64,000 nucleotides of DNA from Agapanthus africanus (Eukaryota > Streptophyta > Magnoliopsida > Asparagales > Amaryllidaceae), in NCBI GenBank assembly GCA_030015575.1, contig CM057337.1:296074044-296138043 (forward strand), in the 5' to 3' direction. Numbering within the stretch: position 1 is the first letter of the stretch; each line of letters begins with the position of its first letter. This document shows positions 34,135 through 46,524 of this stretch, in pieces. The notes under the pieces are model-generated. The model saw only the letters and a program-made list of their open reading frames with translations, was not told where the DNA came from and did no database searches. Position numbers and translations under genes: made by a program.

Positions 34135-35248
34135 GTGAGTAGATTTATATCTACGGGGAGAAGTCGGGTGAATGGCGTATAGCACCCCCGCAGTCCGTGG
34201 TAGTGTATACGGATGCGTATACACACCAACAGTTATTATATGTTATTTGGGATTAATAACGATGCTTAGGATGGATATTGGTGTGTTGGATTATTTTAGC
34301 GTTGCGAACCCTAGGGTAGTGTTGCACTACACATACACACACACATACACACATCATACTTGCATACATTCCTATTGATATGTGCTCATGGGATTCTTTA
34401 TAGCTATGTGTTCACATGGGTATGGGACTATGTGTTCACATACGGATTGAGGATGATAGTACTTGGGATTTATGATGAGTCGATGAGATTTGATTTGAGG
34501 CCGTGAGATCGGTGATATAGCAGGGTTCGTATTTGAGATACGACATGACGTTGTAGCGGGTCCTTGACGTAGTGTTTCACACACGTCCATGCATACGTAG
34601 GCGGTATCAATATGGTACTAGACGTAGATCAGTACCCCGATCTTGATATTTGATAAAGAGGATACCAGGTGAATAGTATGATGAATGTGATATTGACCCG
34701 TACCCAGATTGGGATGCCGTACGACGGATTTACGTACGAGCTATATTGATGATTGATCCGCACTCTTGACTTGGGATGCCTGATTATAGATATGGTATCG
34801 GATATGATATTATTGAGGCGAGACCACCGACTATACATATACAGGTATGTATATGTATCGACTCAGATGATAGGCGGTTTCCTTACCTGTAGTTCAGCTT
34901 GTTAGTTCAGCCGTATAGTTTAGTGTAGTTGTTAGATTAGATTAGACTTCTTACCTATTTCAAAAACTAACGAATCGTGGGTATTTTAAAAGACAGCCCA
35001 AGGGATCCTACGGATATTTCAAAAGACGTATCTTTTCATAAAAACACCGTAGCCCCTATTTTCAAAAACCCCATGATTCGTGTTATTTCAAAAGGCACCA
35101 TTTGTAGGACTTATATTAGATTAATACTGATTAGTTATCGTTGTGTCTAGTATTCTGCTCCCGCACATTATTGCTGTTCGCTCTGCCCCGCATACTTATT
35201 TTATTGCATACTCCATTATTGATATCATGCTGTTAGGACACCAGCACC

Positions 35249-35314
35249 ATTACCGATGATGCGTATGTACCACATACACTTACTTGCCGGCTCACACACA
35301 TCTTCATCGGTAAT
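35249..35314 (+). other. LARD-2 copy of the LTR stem-loop
   Basis: ATTACCGATGATG (35249-35261) pairs with CTTCATCGGTAAT (35302-35314) with one mismatch. Loop words such as 'ttgccggctcacacac' are shared with LARD-1. The second copy is at 42740-42805. Confidence 0.65.
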
Positions 35315-36889
35315 TGCCATGTCACGTACACTTAGAAAATACTATTGCTTGACTTAGGTTGTTAGTTAGTAGTTGATACGATATTAGTGTACCTACCTTA
35401 TATGCCAGTTTAGACATTATAGTTATTACTTGTCACTTCATGCATACTGTTATTCCATTGTTCATGCCTAGTTATTAATCACACATTGCAACTTGGTTAT
35501 TGATACCGTATACATTCATTATCATTGACATATGCACTTGTGATGATTTCTTGAGATTTATGATATTTCTGGATTTCGGGGGAAAGCCGCAAAATTTCTA
35601 AACTTATTATATTTTTAAAATATGTAAATTGCGGTTTTCTAGTGATGTAAGTGTCGTCCACCATGAGTTTGCTGTGGTTTTCGAGATCCGTGTCGAGGAG
35701 TGGAGGAACCGTCACGGGTACATGGTGGGCCCGGTATGGTACCCCGGGGCAAGAGGAATGTGGTGTTGACGTTGAGCCTGGCTGGGGAGCACTACCTACC
35801 GGTGATATTACCCGACGCGTCGGATATCCGGAGGATACCGTCGTGGTCTTGAGATGGATGGTAGGGGCCGGTCTGGACCGACGGCGCCCTAGATATTGAG
35901 ATTGAGACATTGATATTTCGAGACAGTGAGATTTATGTTTTGTGTCGATGCTAGACACTGTTGATACTGATTTCATTATGATACCTCAGTTTAAAAACCA
36001 GAAGGAAATCTCACTAATTTATGAAAACAGTTTCTTCATTTACATGTATTCTGTTTTCATGCATTCATACCTCATTCATATGATATATTGCTACCTGAGG
36101 CACTGACACGGGCACATGAGATTACACTCGGTTAGATATTACCCTAGCCATTGTTATAGGCTGCATGTTATACATATTTTTGAGGATATATTATGATCAT
36201 TGACCTAGGATTGCGTTATTTATGCGATTTCTGTGCGTAGATGTTTTTCTATTCACGAGTTGGCAACTCACCCCCGTTGTGCCCCAGTTTCTTGCAGGTT
36301 CATTACGGCTTTGCGGGCATAGTTTCATTCGGGTGATTTGCTAGTAGGTGGGTTTACTTGTATCATACCCCCATTATTTATCTTGTATATCATTATTCTG
36401 TTGTATCTAGAATTCCATCAACCAAACATATATTTATTGAGATAGAGACCAGTGTTGGTTATTCTTTCGACCTTAGAGTCGCTCGTTATTTTTCTGGTGG
36501 TTTTGAGTTTCCTTTTGAGTTTTGATCCTCGCCGTTGGCGTTGTATATTATATTGCTTGTGTGGTTGTGACCGTCGATTGATGAAGAGCTAGCTCCCGCT
36601 TGGGGATGCCTTTTTCTTAATTTCGTATACTATTCATGTTGTATCCCGTTTGGGGGCCAGCATTTACAAAGGAGACTCTGCCGAAATTTTCAGTAAATTT
36701 TTGATGTTTTAAAAACCGCATAATTCGGCTTATGCTATTGAAATTACTTGCTTTAAGTTGTTTTTCCTGCACTCTACTATTTTCTTGGTTTGGATTTCTG
36801 GGTTTTCGGTTTACTTAGATTACGTACGCCTCGATACGTTCGTAGTTTAAGTGCCGGTCATGTTCCGTACTTTCGGGTCGTGACAAAGT

Positions 36890-36901
36890 TGGTATCAGAG
36901 C
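36890..36901 (+). other. LARD-2 primer binding site
   Basis: TGGTATCAGAGC lies four bases after the LTR end, with the same spacing as LARD-1. Confidence 0.93.
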
Positions 36902-39849
36902 GTTAGGTTTTACCTTCGGAGCGTAGGATGACCCTTGGTTGATGGAATAGGTGACTAAAGTAGAGTGACGTACCGTTGGTATGTTCCGCGGCATATTTAC
37001 GACACGCCACTCCACTTAAGGAGCCTTAGGATGTACATTTCCTTGTTCAGTATTATATTCCTTCCTGATCTAGCCTCATCGGTACCAGTTTGGTTTTGCT
37101 ACTACGGTTACGGGCAGGGAGAGCTACGGCTAGAGTTGCGGTCAGCACAAGCTCGTCACGAACGAGGACTGACCAGGGCGAAATTCCGGCGACACGATTG
37201 CAGAGATGTGTCTTCTTACTGTGTTTCCGCGCCACGAGCGTTTGGCGGATCGCCCTTATGAGGTTACTTGGAGGTGCTGGTCGACACTAGAGAATTGAGC
37301 CGATGATGGAGGCCAGCCAGATTTTGATGACAGTTGGTGTGTTGCTTACTCCTGATGATTGAGGCACTGTTCAGCGTGCAGACGACCGAGCCAGTTGTTG
37401 CTGTGAGCGACGAGATATCGCCCCATATGTTGGAGCTATTGCGGGGCGAGTTGTACGAATAGATGATAGAAGGTCGCTAGTCACCCGATGTTGAATGACT
37501 AGGACAGGTGGTTCGTCGCCTACCCCGATGCGAGGTCATCAGATAGATTGATTCCAGCTAGAGACGACTTCACGCAGAGACGTGAGGGTCGACAGAGACG
37601 ATCGAATGTCGGAAAACCTATTATTCCAAGTTTAAAGTATTCAGAAAGACATGCAGGCAATTCTATGGTCCCTCTAGAAGAATGAAATCCTAACTCGACA
37701 TAATGACCGTGTGAAAGCCTTTGAACCTTCGGGTTTGCGGCAGTTCCACGGCGCCATTAGTGAGGCTTGGGTTTGCCCTTCTACGGCTAGACCACCGATG
37801 CTGTGGTATATATATTCGATACTATTAAACTGTGCCCAAGATGTTGAGCTCTTGGGGGATTATGAGGTTTCGACGAATCGATCGAATGGTTCGACTTCAA
37901 TCGGATGCTAGGTGGTGAGATGCATTCTTGGGAGACTCCAGATACGAGGATAGCCATTGGAGCTCAGTCCATGCAGCCACGACGAGACGAGTCCGAAGCG
38001 GTCGACATTAGAGAAAATGGAGTAAGAGGTTCATATAAGATCCAGATATGATGACGTTCCCCTCCGCCGACATCAGAGATGCGATGCGCATGCCGAGGCA
38101 GAGTACTGGATATACCTTCCAGAAAGAGTCGCGATGAGTATGCAGTCGTTCCAGAGCAAGATGCAGATATAGGAAAGGACGATGACTTCCAGACAGTTGG
38201 CAGAGACGAGACATGGAATAGACCGTGAGCAGGATTCCTTCCAGGACACTGCTGCAATGATACTTGCACCCAGGATCAGATGTGTCACGTACATTCAGAG
38301 AGCCAGAGGCCGACGCCAGTGATATGCTGTCTTACGAGTGGTCGTGATGATTGACCAAGAGATGACCAGAGAAGTGCCAGAACAGAATCGTCCCCGTTAG
38401 CACACCTGACAGGGCCGATGAGCCGTTGGACCGAAAGATTGGTAATTCACAGTGAAGACCTTGACCCAGGAGTGGTCATGGTTACGCACACCAGCAGGAC
38501 AGAGTTCATGATCATCGACGAGACGTCCCACTAGTGACCACGACAGTTGGCCGAGATTCTTAGAGGATGCACTTGAGCAGTACTATTCCGCCATTATTGA
38601 TTACGATGTTTTGGGTGATTTATTCGTATGATTTGATTTTGATGATTGAGGATTTACGACCTTTGCACAGTGTTGCACTTGATATCGTTTTCGTGCTTTA
38701 GTTTCACATGTTTGTGATATTACGGTTTTAAACAGTTGAGTTGGTTTTGTGCGTATGCATGCACACGATTTTGTTCCTGCACTCGGTATAGTTTATATAT
38801 GCTTGCAGTGCAGTGATACGCCTTATGTGCACTTAGATGCACTGGACTTCGATTTCGATTATGATACTCGATATTTGTTTTGTGCACCTTGTGCACCTAA
38901 TTGATTTTGCGCACGTTCGGCGCTTGATATTGGATTTCATGATTTCGTGCGCGATGGATGCACCTGATTTGGATTTTCGCGCATGTTGAGCGCATGTCTT
39001 GAGATGCGATTTTGGTGCACACCAGATGCACTAAATTGAGATTTTTCGTGCATGTCAGATGCACCTGATTTTGCTGTCAGGCACACATGTTGCCTACGAC
39101 AGATGTTTCGTGCACACCCGATGCACTTAGATGTTGTTTCAGTGCGCATGTATGGCACATTCATGGATTTTGATTTCCGTGCGCACCAGACGCACGTAGC
39201 ATTCATGTGCATATTTTGGGGATTGATTTCGTATAGAGCAGTACGTTTTTATGATATTGCTATGTGTTTTCGTACTGAGCAGGACTAGTCAGAGGACAGT
39301 ACCTGAATATATTTTGCATGCATTGATAGTTATTGAAGGGATTTCCAAAAAGCGAGCTATAGCCTCAGTATTTACCTACGTGTCTGATATGACACGAAAT
39401 GTTTAAAACAAGGAGACCCTTCTAAATTGTTTCCAAAACGGCGGAACGTACATTTCAAACAAAGGTATATATGTATATAGTTATTTTCTCATGATAGACG
39501 TCCGCCACTGTGCAGTGTTATACGCGTTGCACAGCGACTTAAAGAGATTTGGCATGCATTTCCTTCAGATACTTACATATATAGATTCGATATTTACATG
39601 TATAGTTTCGAGTTATATCATATTGGTTTTGATTTGGATTTGGCATTGATGTCTTCTCCATGACTCCGATGATTGCGGGATGCTTGACGGAGTTTTGATT
39701 TGAGTTATATACTCATTTTTCAAGCGCATGCGCTGCGCTACGATTTGTCTTATGTATTTACAATTTCGGAGCCGCGACGACTTGATGGTTTTTCTTAAAT
39801 GTTTTAGTATTTGGGGGAGTTTGAATTTAAATTCGGGGACCGAATTTCT
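36902..39849 (+). other. LARD-2 interior, noncoding
   Basis: It is longer than the LARD-1 interior by about 1.1 kb. The extra part, roughly 37250-37600 and 37920-38570, is GC-moderate and rich in GA/CAG-like words but has no long frame or recognised domain. Positions 37610-37905 align with LARD-1 5325-5650. The right half contains the GTGCA repeat zone. Confidence 0.75.
38870..39205 (+). repeat. Degenerate GTGCA repeat zone, LARD-2
   Basis: About ten imperfect units with GTGCACACCAGATGCACT-like cores and related GCGCA variants, similar in order to 6095-6345. Spacing is irregular. Confidence 0.75.
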
Positions 39850-39864
39850 TTAAGGGGGGAAGAT
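39850..39864 (+). other. LARD-2 polypurine tract
   Basis: TTAAGGGGGGAAGAT lies immediately before the 3' LTR start (TGTAACG at 39865). Confidence 0.9.
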
Positions 39865-42800
39865 TGTAACGTTTTGAAAATCGTTTCGGTGAAATTTCGA
39901 AAAATCGGTAAAATAAGGGGGTTTTCTGTAAAAAGTCAAAATACAAATATCTTATTATAAAAATTAAATATACATATTCTAGCTATGTAATTGCTATTAT
40001 TTGGTGTTTATTGAGCCGCTAGTGAAATTTCAAATTTTCTGAAAAAAATATTATTTTATTATTATTTTAAGCCGTCACTAATACATTTAATTAGGGAAAA
40101 TTACAAATAGGAATGAGTTGAAACAAATTTTGTGCATCATAAAACATTAAATAAAATTTTATCATGTGGTTTTTGGAACGAAATCATTTGCCAAAACGGT
40201 TTAGAAATTATTGAACAAAAAAGGCTTTTTTTTAGCGTAAATGGATGTTTGGGGTATTGTATTTATCATTTTTCATCACCCCACACCCGTACCCACACCC
40301 ACACACCCCCACTTACTCCTCCCCATGGCTGAATTCAGCACCCACCATAATTTTTCCCCACTTGATTTCAAAGGAAAAGAAATGAAAGAAAAGAAAAGAA
40401 AATGGGTGAATTAGGTGGACTTTTGACCTTACCTTGACCTTGACTTTCCTCCCTTGCATTTTCTCTACCTCCCTCTCTCTCCTCACTCCCATTTCTGGCC
40501 TCCCAACAGCAGCAGCCCCCCCCCTCAAATCCCACTCTTTCTTCATCAAAAAAATCCACAAATCACTTCAAAATCCATGCAAATTCAAATCTAAATCCAA
40601 ATCCGACTCCTACCCATTTTAGCTTAGCCCGTATAGCATGTATCCTTGTGAAAAGAGAGTATTTTGGAGGGCCATGGATGCTTGTAGATCTTCATATGTT
40701 TTTGGGTATAATTCTAAACTTTTTGTTGCTTAATTTATTACTAATTTCTTAAGCTAATTTACTTAAGTGTTAATTTGGTTATGTGAGTTTAATTGCAAGT
40801 TTTGGAATTCAAGTTGTGAATTTGATTGCAAGTTAGGGTTTTATAAAATTGGTGTATGGTTGTGTGTTATATTTAGGCTTTGTTGTCATGATAATACAAG
40901 GTTAGTAGCTAGTGTGAATGGTTAGTTTTAAAATTGTGTTAATTTGCTAAATTGCTTACTAGGTTTTTGAAATTTGTTAAATTCTTGGGATTAAAAATGT
41001 GTTTAGGGTTTTCATGACTTCATTAACTTTATTAAGTGTGGTTTAATGCTTTAGATCATGCAAATCTAACCTAGATTGTAGTTTGTACATTTTTGCTTTG
41101 AAATTGTTAAAAAGGGTATTTTTGTAAACTAGAATATTAGGATTTTTGGAATTTAATGAGATTAAATTCCGGAAATTGTTTATACGACTTATTTAAGATA
41201 TTTAATAAATATATTGGCCGCTACATTCATTTAAACATCGTGTTTTGTACAAAAACGGCAAATTGTGCTTACTAGATTTTCGGAAAAATGACTTTTTAAG
41301 TGAAATTGGCGTTTTTGTGAGTTTTAATCTAGTTTATATTAAAATTAGTGTTCGTGAATGTGCAAATGAGTGTGATTGGATTTTTCTCGATGGTTTGACG
41401 TTTGTACATCGACATCGAGGGTTGGTTTTACTATTCTTGCATGCGTAGGCGATAGGTTTGGACCTATGCGTGATACGCGTGCCGATTTGATTTTCGTATG
41501 CCGTTTCGATCTCGAATTTAGTTTTAATGCGATATGGTGCGTTATGATATGTAGGTACCCCCATGTGGACTTCGAGACGACAAGCAGGCGCGTGGCGACG
41601 TCGGCACCGGCTAGCGAGGACCAGGTGAGTAGATTTATATCTACGGGGAGAAGTCGGGTGGATGGCGTATAGCACCCCCGCAGTCTGTGGTGGTGTATAC
41701 GGATGCGTATACACACCAACAATTATTATATGTTATTTGGGATTAATAACGATACTTAGGATGGATATTGGTGTGTTGGATAATTTTAGCGTTGCGAACC
41801 CTAGGGTAGTGTTGCACTACACATACACACACACATACACTCATACATACTTGCATACATTCCTATTGATATGTGCTCATGGGATTCTTTATAGCTATGT
41901 GTTCACATGGGTATGGGACTATGTGTTCACATACGGATTGAGGATGATAGTACTTGGGATTTATGATGAGTCGATGAGATTTGATTTGAGGCCGTGAGAT
42001 CGGTGATATAGCAGTGTTCGTATTTGAAATACGACATGACGTTGTAGCGGGTCCTTGACGTAGTGTTTCACACACGTCCATGCATACGTAGGCGGTATCA
42101 ATATGGTACTAGACGTAGATCAGTACCCCGATCTTGATATTTGATAAAGAGGATACCAGGTGAATAGTATGATGAATGTGATATTGACCCGTACCCAGAT
42201 TGGGATGCCGTACGACGGATTTACGTACGAGCTATATTGATGATTGATCCGCACTCTTGACTTGGGATGCCTGATTATAGATATGGTATCGGATATGATA
42301 TTATTGAGGCGACACCACCGACTATACATATACAGGTATGTATATGTATCGACTCAGATGATAGGCGGTTTCCTTACCTGTAGTTCAGCTTGTTAGTTCA
42401 GCCGTATAGTTTAGTGTAGTTGTTAGATTAGATTAGAATTCTTACCTATTTCAAAAACTAACGAATCGTGGGTATTTTAAAAGACAGCCCAAGGGATCCT
42501 ACGGATATTTCAAAAGACGTATCTTTTCATAAAAACGCCGTAGCCCCTATTTTCAAAAACCCCATGATTCGTGTTATTTCAAAAGGCACCATTTGTAGGA
42601 CTTATATTAGATTAATACTGATTAGTTATCGTTGTGTCTAGTATTCTGCTCCCGCACATTATTGCTGTTCGCTCTGCCCCGCATACTTATTTTGCTGCAT
42701 ACTCCATTATTGATATCATGCTGTTAGGACACCAGCACCATTACCGATGATGCGTATGTACCACATACACTTACTTGCCGGCTCACACACATCTTCATCG

Positions 42801-44388
42801 GTAATTGCCATGTCACGTACACTTAGAAAATACTATTGCTTGACTTAGGTTGTTAGTTAGTAGTTGATACGATATTAGTGTACCTGCCTTATATGCCAGT
42901 TTAGACATTGTAGTTATTACTTGTCACTTCATGCATACTGTTATTCCATTGTTCATGCCTAGTTATTAATCACACATTGCAACTTGGTTATTGATACCAT
43001 ATACATTCATTATCATTGACATATGCACTTGTGATGATTTCTTGAGATTTATGATATTTCTGGATTTCGGGGGAAAGCCGCAAAATTTCTAAACTTATTA
43101 TATTTTTAAAATATGTAAATTGCGGTTTTCTAGTGATGTAAGTGTCGTCCACCATGAGTTTGCTGTGGTTTTCGAGATCCGTGTCGAGGAGTGGAGGAAC
43201 CGTCACGGGTACATGGTGGGCCCGGTATGGTACCTCGGGGCAAGAGGAATGTGGTGTTGACGTTGAGCCTGGCTGGGGAGCACTACCTACCGGTGATATT
43301 ACCCGACGCGTCGGATATCCGGAGGATACCGTCGTGGTCTTGAGATGGATGGTAGGGGCCGGTCTGGACCGACGGCGCCCTAGATATTGAGATTGAGACA
43401 TTGATATTTCGAGACAGTGAGATTTATGTTTTGTGTCGATGCTAGACACTGTTGATACTGATTTCATTATGATACCTCAGTTTACAAACCAGAAGGTAAT
43501 CTCACTAATTTATGAAAACAGTTTCTTCATTTACATGTATTCTGTTTTCATGCATTCATACCTCATTCATATGATATATTGCTACCTGAGGCACTGACAC
43601 GGGCACATGAGATTACACTCGGTTAGATATTACCCTAGCCATTGTTATAGGCTGCATGTTATACATATTTTTGAGGATATATTATGATCATTGACCTAGG
43701 ATTGCGTTATTTATGCGATTTCTGTGCGTAGATGTTTTTCTATTCACGAGTTGGCATCTCACCCCCGTTGTGCCCCAGTTTCTTGCAGGTTGCCGTACAG
43801 GTTCATTACGGCTTTGCGGGCATAGTTTCATTCGGGTGATTTGCTAGTAGGTGGGTTTACTTGTATCATACCCCCATTATTTATCTTGTATATCATTATT
43901 CTGTTGTATCTAGAATTCCATCAACCAAACATGTATTTATTGAGATAGAGACCAGTGTTGGTTATTCTTTCGACCTTAGAGTCGCTCGTTATTTTTCTGG
44001 TGGTTTTGAGTTTCCTTTTGAGTTTTGATCCTCGCCGTTGGCGTTGTATATTATATTGCTTGTGTGGTTGTGACTGTCGAATGACGAAGAGCTAGCTCCC
44101 GCTTGGGGATGCCTTTTTCTTAATTTTGTATACTATTCATGTTGTATCCCGTTTGGGGGCCAGCATTTACAAAGGAGACTCTGCCGAAATTTTCAGTAAA
44201 TTTTTGATGTTTTAAAAACCGCATAATTCGGCTTATGCTATTGAAATTACTTGCTTTAAGTTGTTTTTCCTGCACTCTACTATTTTCTTGGTTTGGATTT
44301 CTGGGTTTTCGGTTTACTTAGATTACGTACGCCTCGAGACGTTCGTAGTTTAAGTGCCGGTCATGTTCCGTACTTTCGGGTCGTGACA
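39865..44388 (+). repeat. LARD-2 3' LTR
   Basis: A 4524-bp direct copy of 32377-36885 with the same internal landmarks: TTGAC cluster 40423-40445, cassette 41555-41624, stem-loop 42740-42805. It ends GTGACA at the TATAC duplication. Confidence 0.92.
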
Positions 44389-45966
44389 TATACCTATCGT
44401 CAGTTATCAGTTCCCAGGTGACATGAGTACAGCTTAGTCCGCTGACTTGACACTGTCACTTCGCCTCGAGTGTGTTCCCACTGCACTTTGATTACTACCC
44501 TACCACGGCTCAAAGGAGTCGTGCAAACAGGTAGTTTTTGGGTGCAGTCCCGAAGCACTTGGAGGCAGTGACGGTTAGACAGGATTCGTCTCTCCCGGTA
44601 TTGGGGGTTGACATCGCGCTGTGTCCAGGAGAGCCATTACACAAGCCCTCCCTCGCCAGGGCAAGCGAGATATACTGGTAGGTTTCCAGTGTTATCTCAG
44701 GGTGTTCTGGGCTACACTCCGACACGACTTGTACCGCTATTAGGGGACTGACGTTCACCGCCCCCTAGGCCCGCCATGCGATGTATCAAACGAACAGACC
44801 AGACTGTATGGAGACTGTCACATACAGGCTCAGTAGGAGTTCAGATGGGGTCACCTCATCAGTCTTCTTATCGGCATCTACCTGGGGACCGTTACGTACA
44901 GCTAGTGCCGCTTGCGGTCTGTGGTTAAACCCACTGCCAGCGTAGTGTCGAGTCTTTAGAGTCCCACACAGAGAGCTATTCGCCTTTAGGCAAAATGAGT
45001 AGAGGTCGCATGGTTTTGCGACAGGGTTAGTTCACATACGCGCACTTGTGCACGTTTGCTGTCCGGACAGCTTAGACTAGCGGGCTTTGGTTTAAGCCAG
45101 ATCCTAGTATATGATTTGGGATTGGTTTTATCCCTTTGTATTCGTGTTCCTCGGATCACGAATACGGGTGCGTATGCACAGTTGCTTGAGACAGAGGGAG
45201 AGGACTTTGATTAGGGTTAATGACCATTATCATTTTATTAACCCAAATGCTTATGTGTGTATTATGGTTAATTGATATTAGTTTAATATAATTGTGCATG
45301 GTTATGGTTGTTGACCATTTGACATTCTTGACTTGTTGACCTAGGTTGACACTTTGACCATCATCATTTCATTTGGAAGATGCTCTTTGATCTTTGCAAT
45401 TTGCATTAAAAATGAAATGATAATGGTCATGTCTTGATTAAGCCGTGACAATTATTTCACTAATTATCAATTCACAATAATTCACACATATCTGTGAGAA
45501 TGCTTCATAATTCTCTCATTCTATCATATACTTTCTCTCTCTTGCTCTTCCTCTTCCTCAAGCTCTCCCCTCTCTTGTGTTGAGAAACACTTGAGCTTGA
45601 GAAAAACCATTCCATAGTAATCTCTACTCTTATCTAGGGTTCTAGGATTAGCACTTCTAGCACCCTTGTTACTTCTAGCTTGAAGTTGAAGCCAAAGGTT
45701 GAGGCTTTCGGGTGGATCCTTCTTCGACGTGAGAAGACGACAAAGGTGATCCCTTTCTACTACTTCAAGGAGCAAGGAGAGAAGGACATAAAGCCCTAGG
45801 TATAACCGTTCTACCCTTTAGCTAGTTTCTAGTTAGCTTTAGCTAGTTTTTGTTTAGCAAAGATCCCGACTTTGTCTAGTCCATGTTGCCTAAAGTAGTA
45901 AAAATCCGATTTTTATTTCGTTTTCCGCCTCCCCGCAAGCACCGGGGTGGGCAACGTGGACTTACA
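44389..45966 (+). repeat. Element B 3' LTR, second part
   Basis: It resumes at TATACCTATCG and matches 24286-25863, ending GACTTACA. The six-TTGAC array is retained at 45311-45358. Confidence 0.92.
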
Positions 45967-46524
45967 TAAATGACAAGTAAAACCACGAAACCGAAATAAC
46001 CCCAAAACATCGAAGCATAGATCCTAGTTTCTGTTGATTTTTTACGAGGCTCTAAAAATTATTTTAGCAACTAGAGAGTACTCATTCACTTGTAAAGTGG
46101 ACGTAGAATAAAAACGAGGCATTTTCACCCAAAATGGAACGGCCACATTGCTCATAACTCCGGCCTCCTCGGTTTTGGTAAAGGGAAATGCTTCGTGTTT
46201 TAGTCTGTTGATTTGTTACTTTGATCTAGGGTTTCAGGAGTTGTTTGTTTTTGCCAATTTTGAATATGATGTCAATTCATTACTGTGGCAATACGGGGTG
46301 TTTCGAAGTCGTAGTTTTAACGTCGTTTAATGTTTCAAGTTGTAATATATGTGTTCGTAAACTTCTGCAAATTGCTATATGTCGGTTAGTTCGGGGTTGC
46401 ACATTTTTGTGATGTTTGGTTTTTGTATATGGACTTATTGGATCGTCGTGGATGAATTGCCGGGGATGTGAGATGAGGGTTTTCATTTCTTTCATTCGAT
46501 GTAATTGTAAAGTGATGTAATTGT
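45967..46524 (+). other. Element A leader, continued after B
   Basis: It continues the leader cut at 23813 and resembles the minus-strand leader at about 18000-18346 ('cctagtttctg') and part of the B leader near 26430-26480 ('gatgtgagatgag'). It ends where minus-strand LTR E begins. No gene is seen. Element A's body would lie beyond the right edge. Confidence 0.75.

Larger units (their letters stand above)
32377..36885 (+). repeat. LARD-2 5' LTR
   Basis: A direct copy of 39865-44388, about 15 bp shorter. It contains a TTGAC cluster (32935-32957), the 70-nt cassette (34065-34134), the stem-loop (35249-35314) and GC-rich islands near 35640-35890 shared with LARD-1. Antisense frames up to 159 codons recur in both LTRs but show no known domain and are read as chance. 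Confidence 0.92.
32377..44388 (+). mobile_element. LARD-2: gene-free LTR retrotransposon with 4.5-kb LTRs
   Basis: Two direct LTRs (32377-36885, 4509 bp; 39865-44388, 4524 bp) surround a 2.98-kb interior. Both start TGTAACG and end GTGACA. The target duplication TATAC (32372-32376 and 44389-44393) is perfect. The tRNA-iMet priming site is at 36890-36901 and the polypurine tract at about 39850-39864. I see no gag or pol in any frame. It has the same architecture and termini as LARD-1, but much of the LTR is diverged and only islands align, so it is a separate subfamily. The LTRs differ at under 1% of sites by eye, about 0.3 million years on a common plant rate. It looks structurally whole. Confidence 0.92.
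23814..45966 (+). mobile_element. Copia element B, containing nested LARD-2
   Basis: A Ty1/Copia element of about 10.1 kb once the 12-kb LARD-2 insert is set aside. Parts are the 5' LTR (23814-25863), tRNA-iMet priming site (25865-25877), a long leader of about 2.06 kb, gag-pol (27941-31891), polypurine tract, and a 3' LTR split into 31906-32376 and 44389-45966. Flanks TAAAC and TAAAT suggest a target duplication with one mismatch. The LTRs differ by roughly 2-3% by eye, or about 1 million years on a common plant rate. The polyprotein frame looks whole, but activity cannot be judged because the 3' LTR carries LARD-2. Confidence 0.9.

Noticed and set aside
33850-34224. 124-codon antisense frame in LARD-2 LTR
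   Set aside because: Low-complexity, His/Thr/Arg-rich translation in LTR sequence, with alternative overlapping frames of similar length. No support as a gene.
35497-35976. 159-codon antisense frame in LARD-2 LTR, repeated at 42988-43467
   Set aside because: It is duplicated only because the LTR is duplicated. It has no recognisable domain and lies over the GC-rich conserved island, which favours chance open frames.
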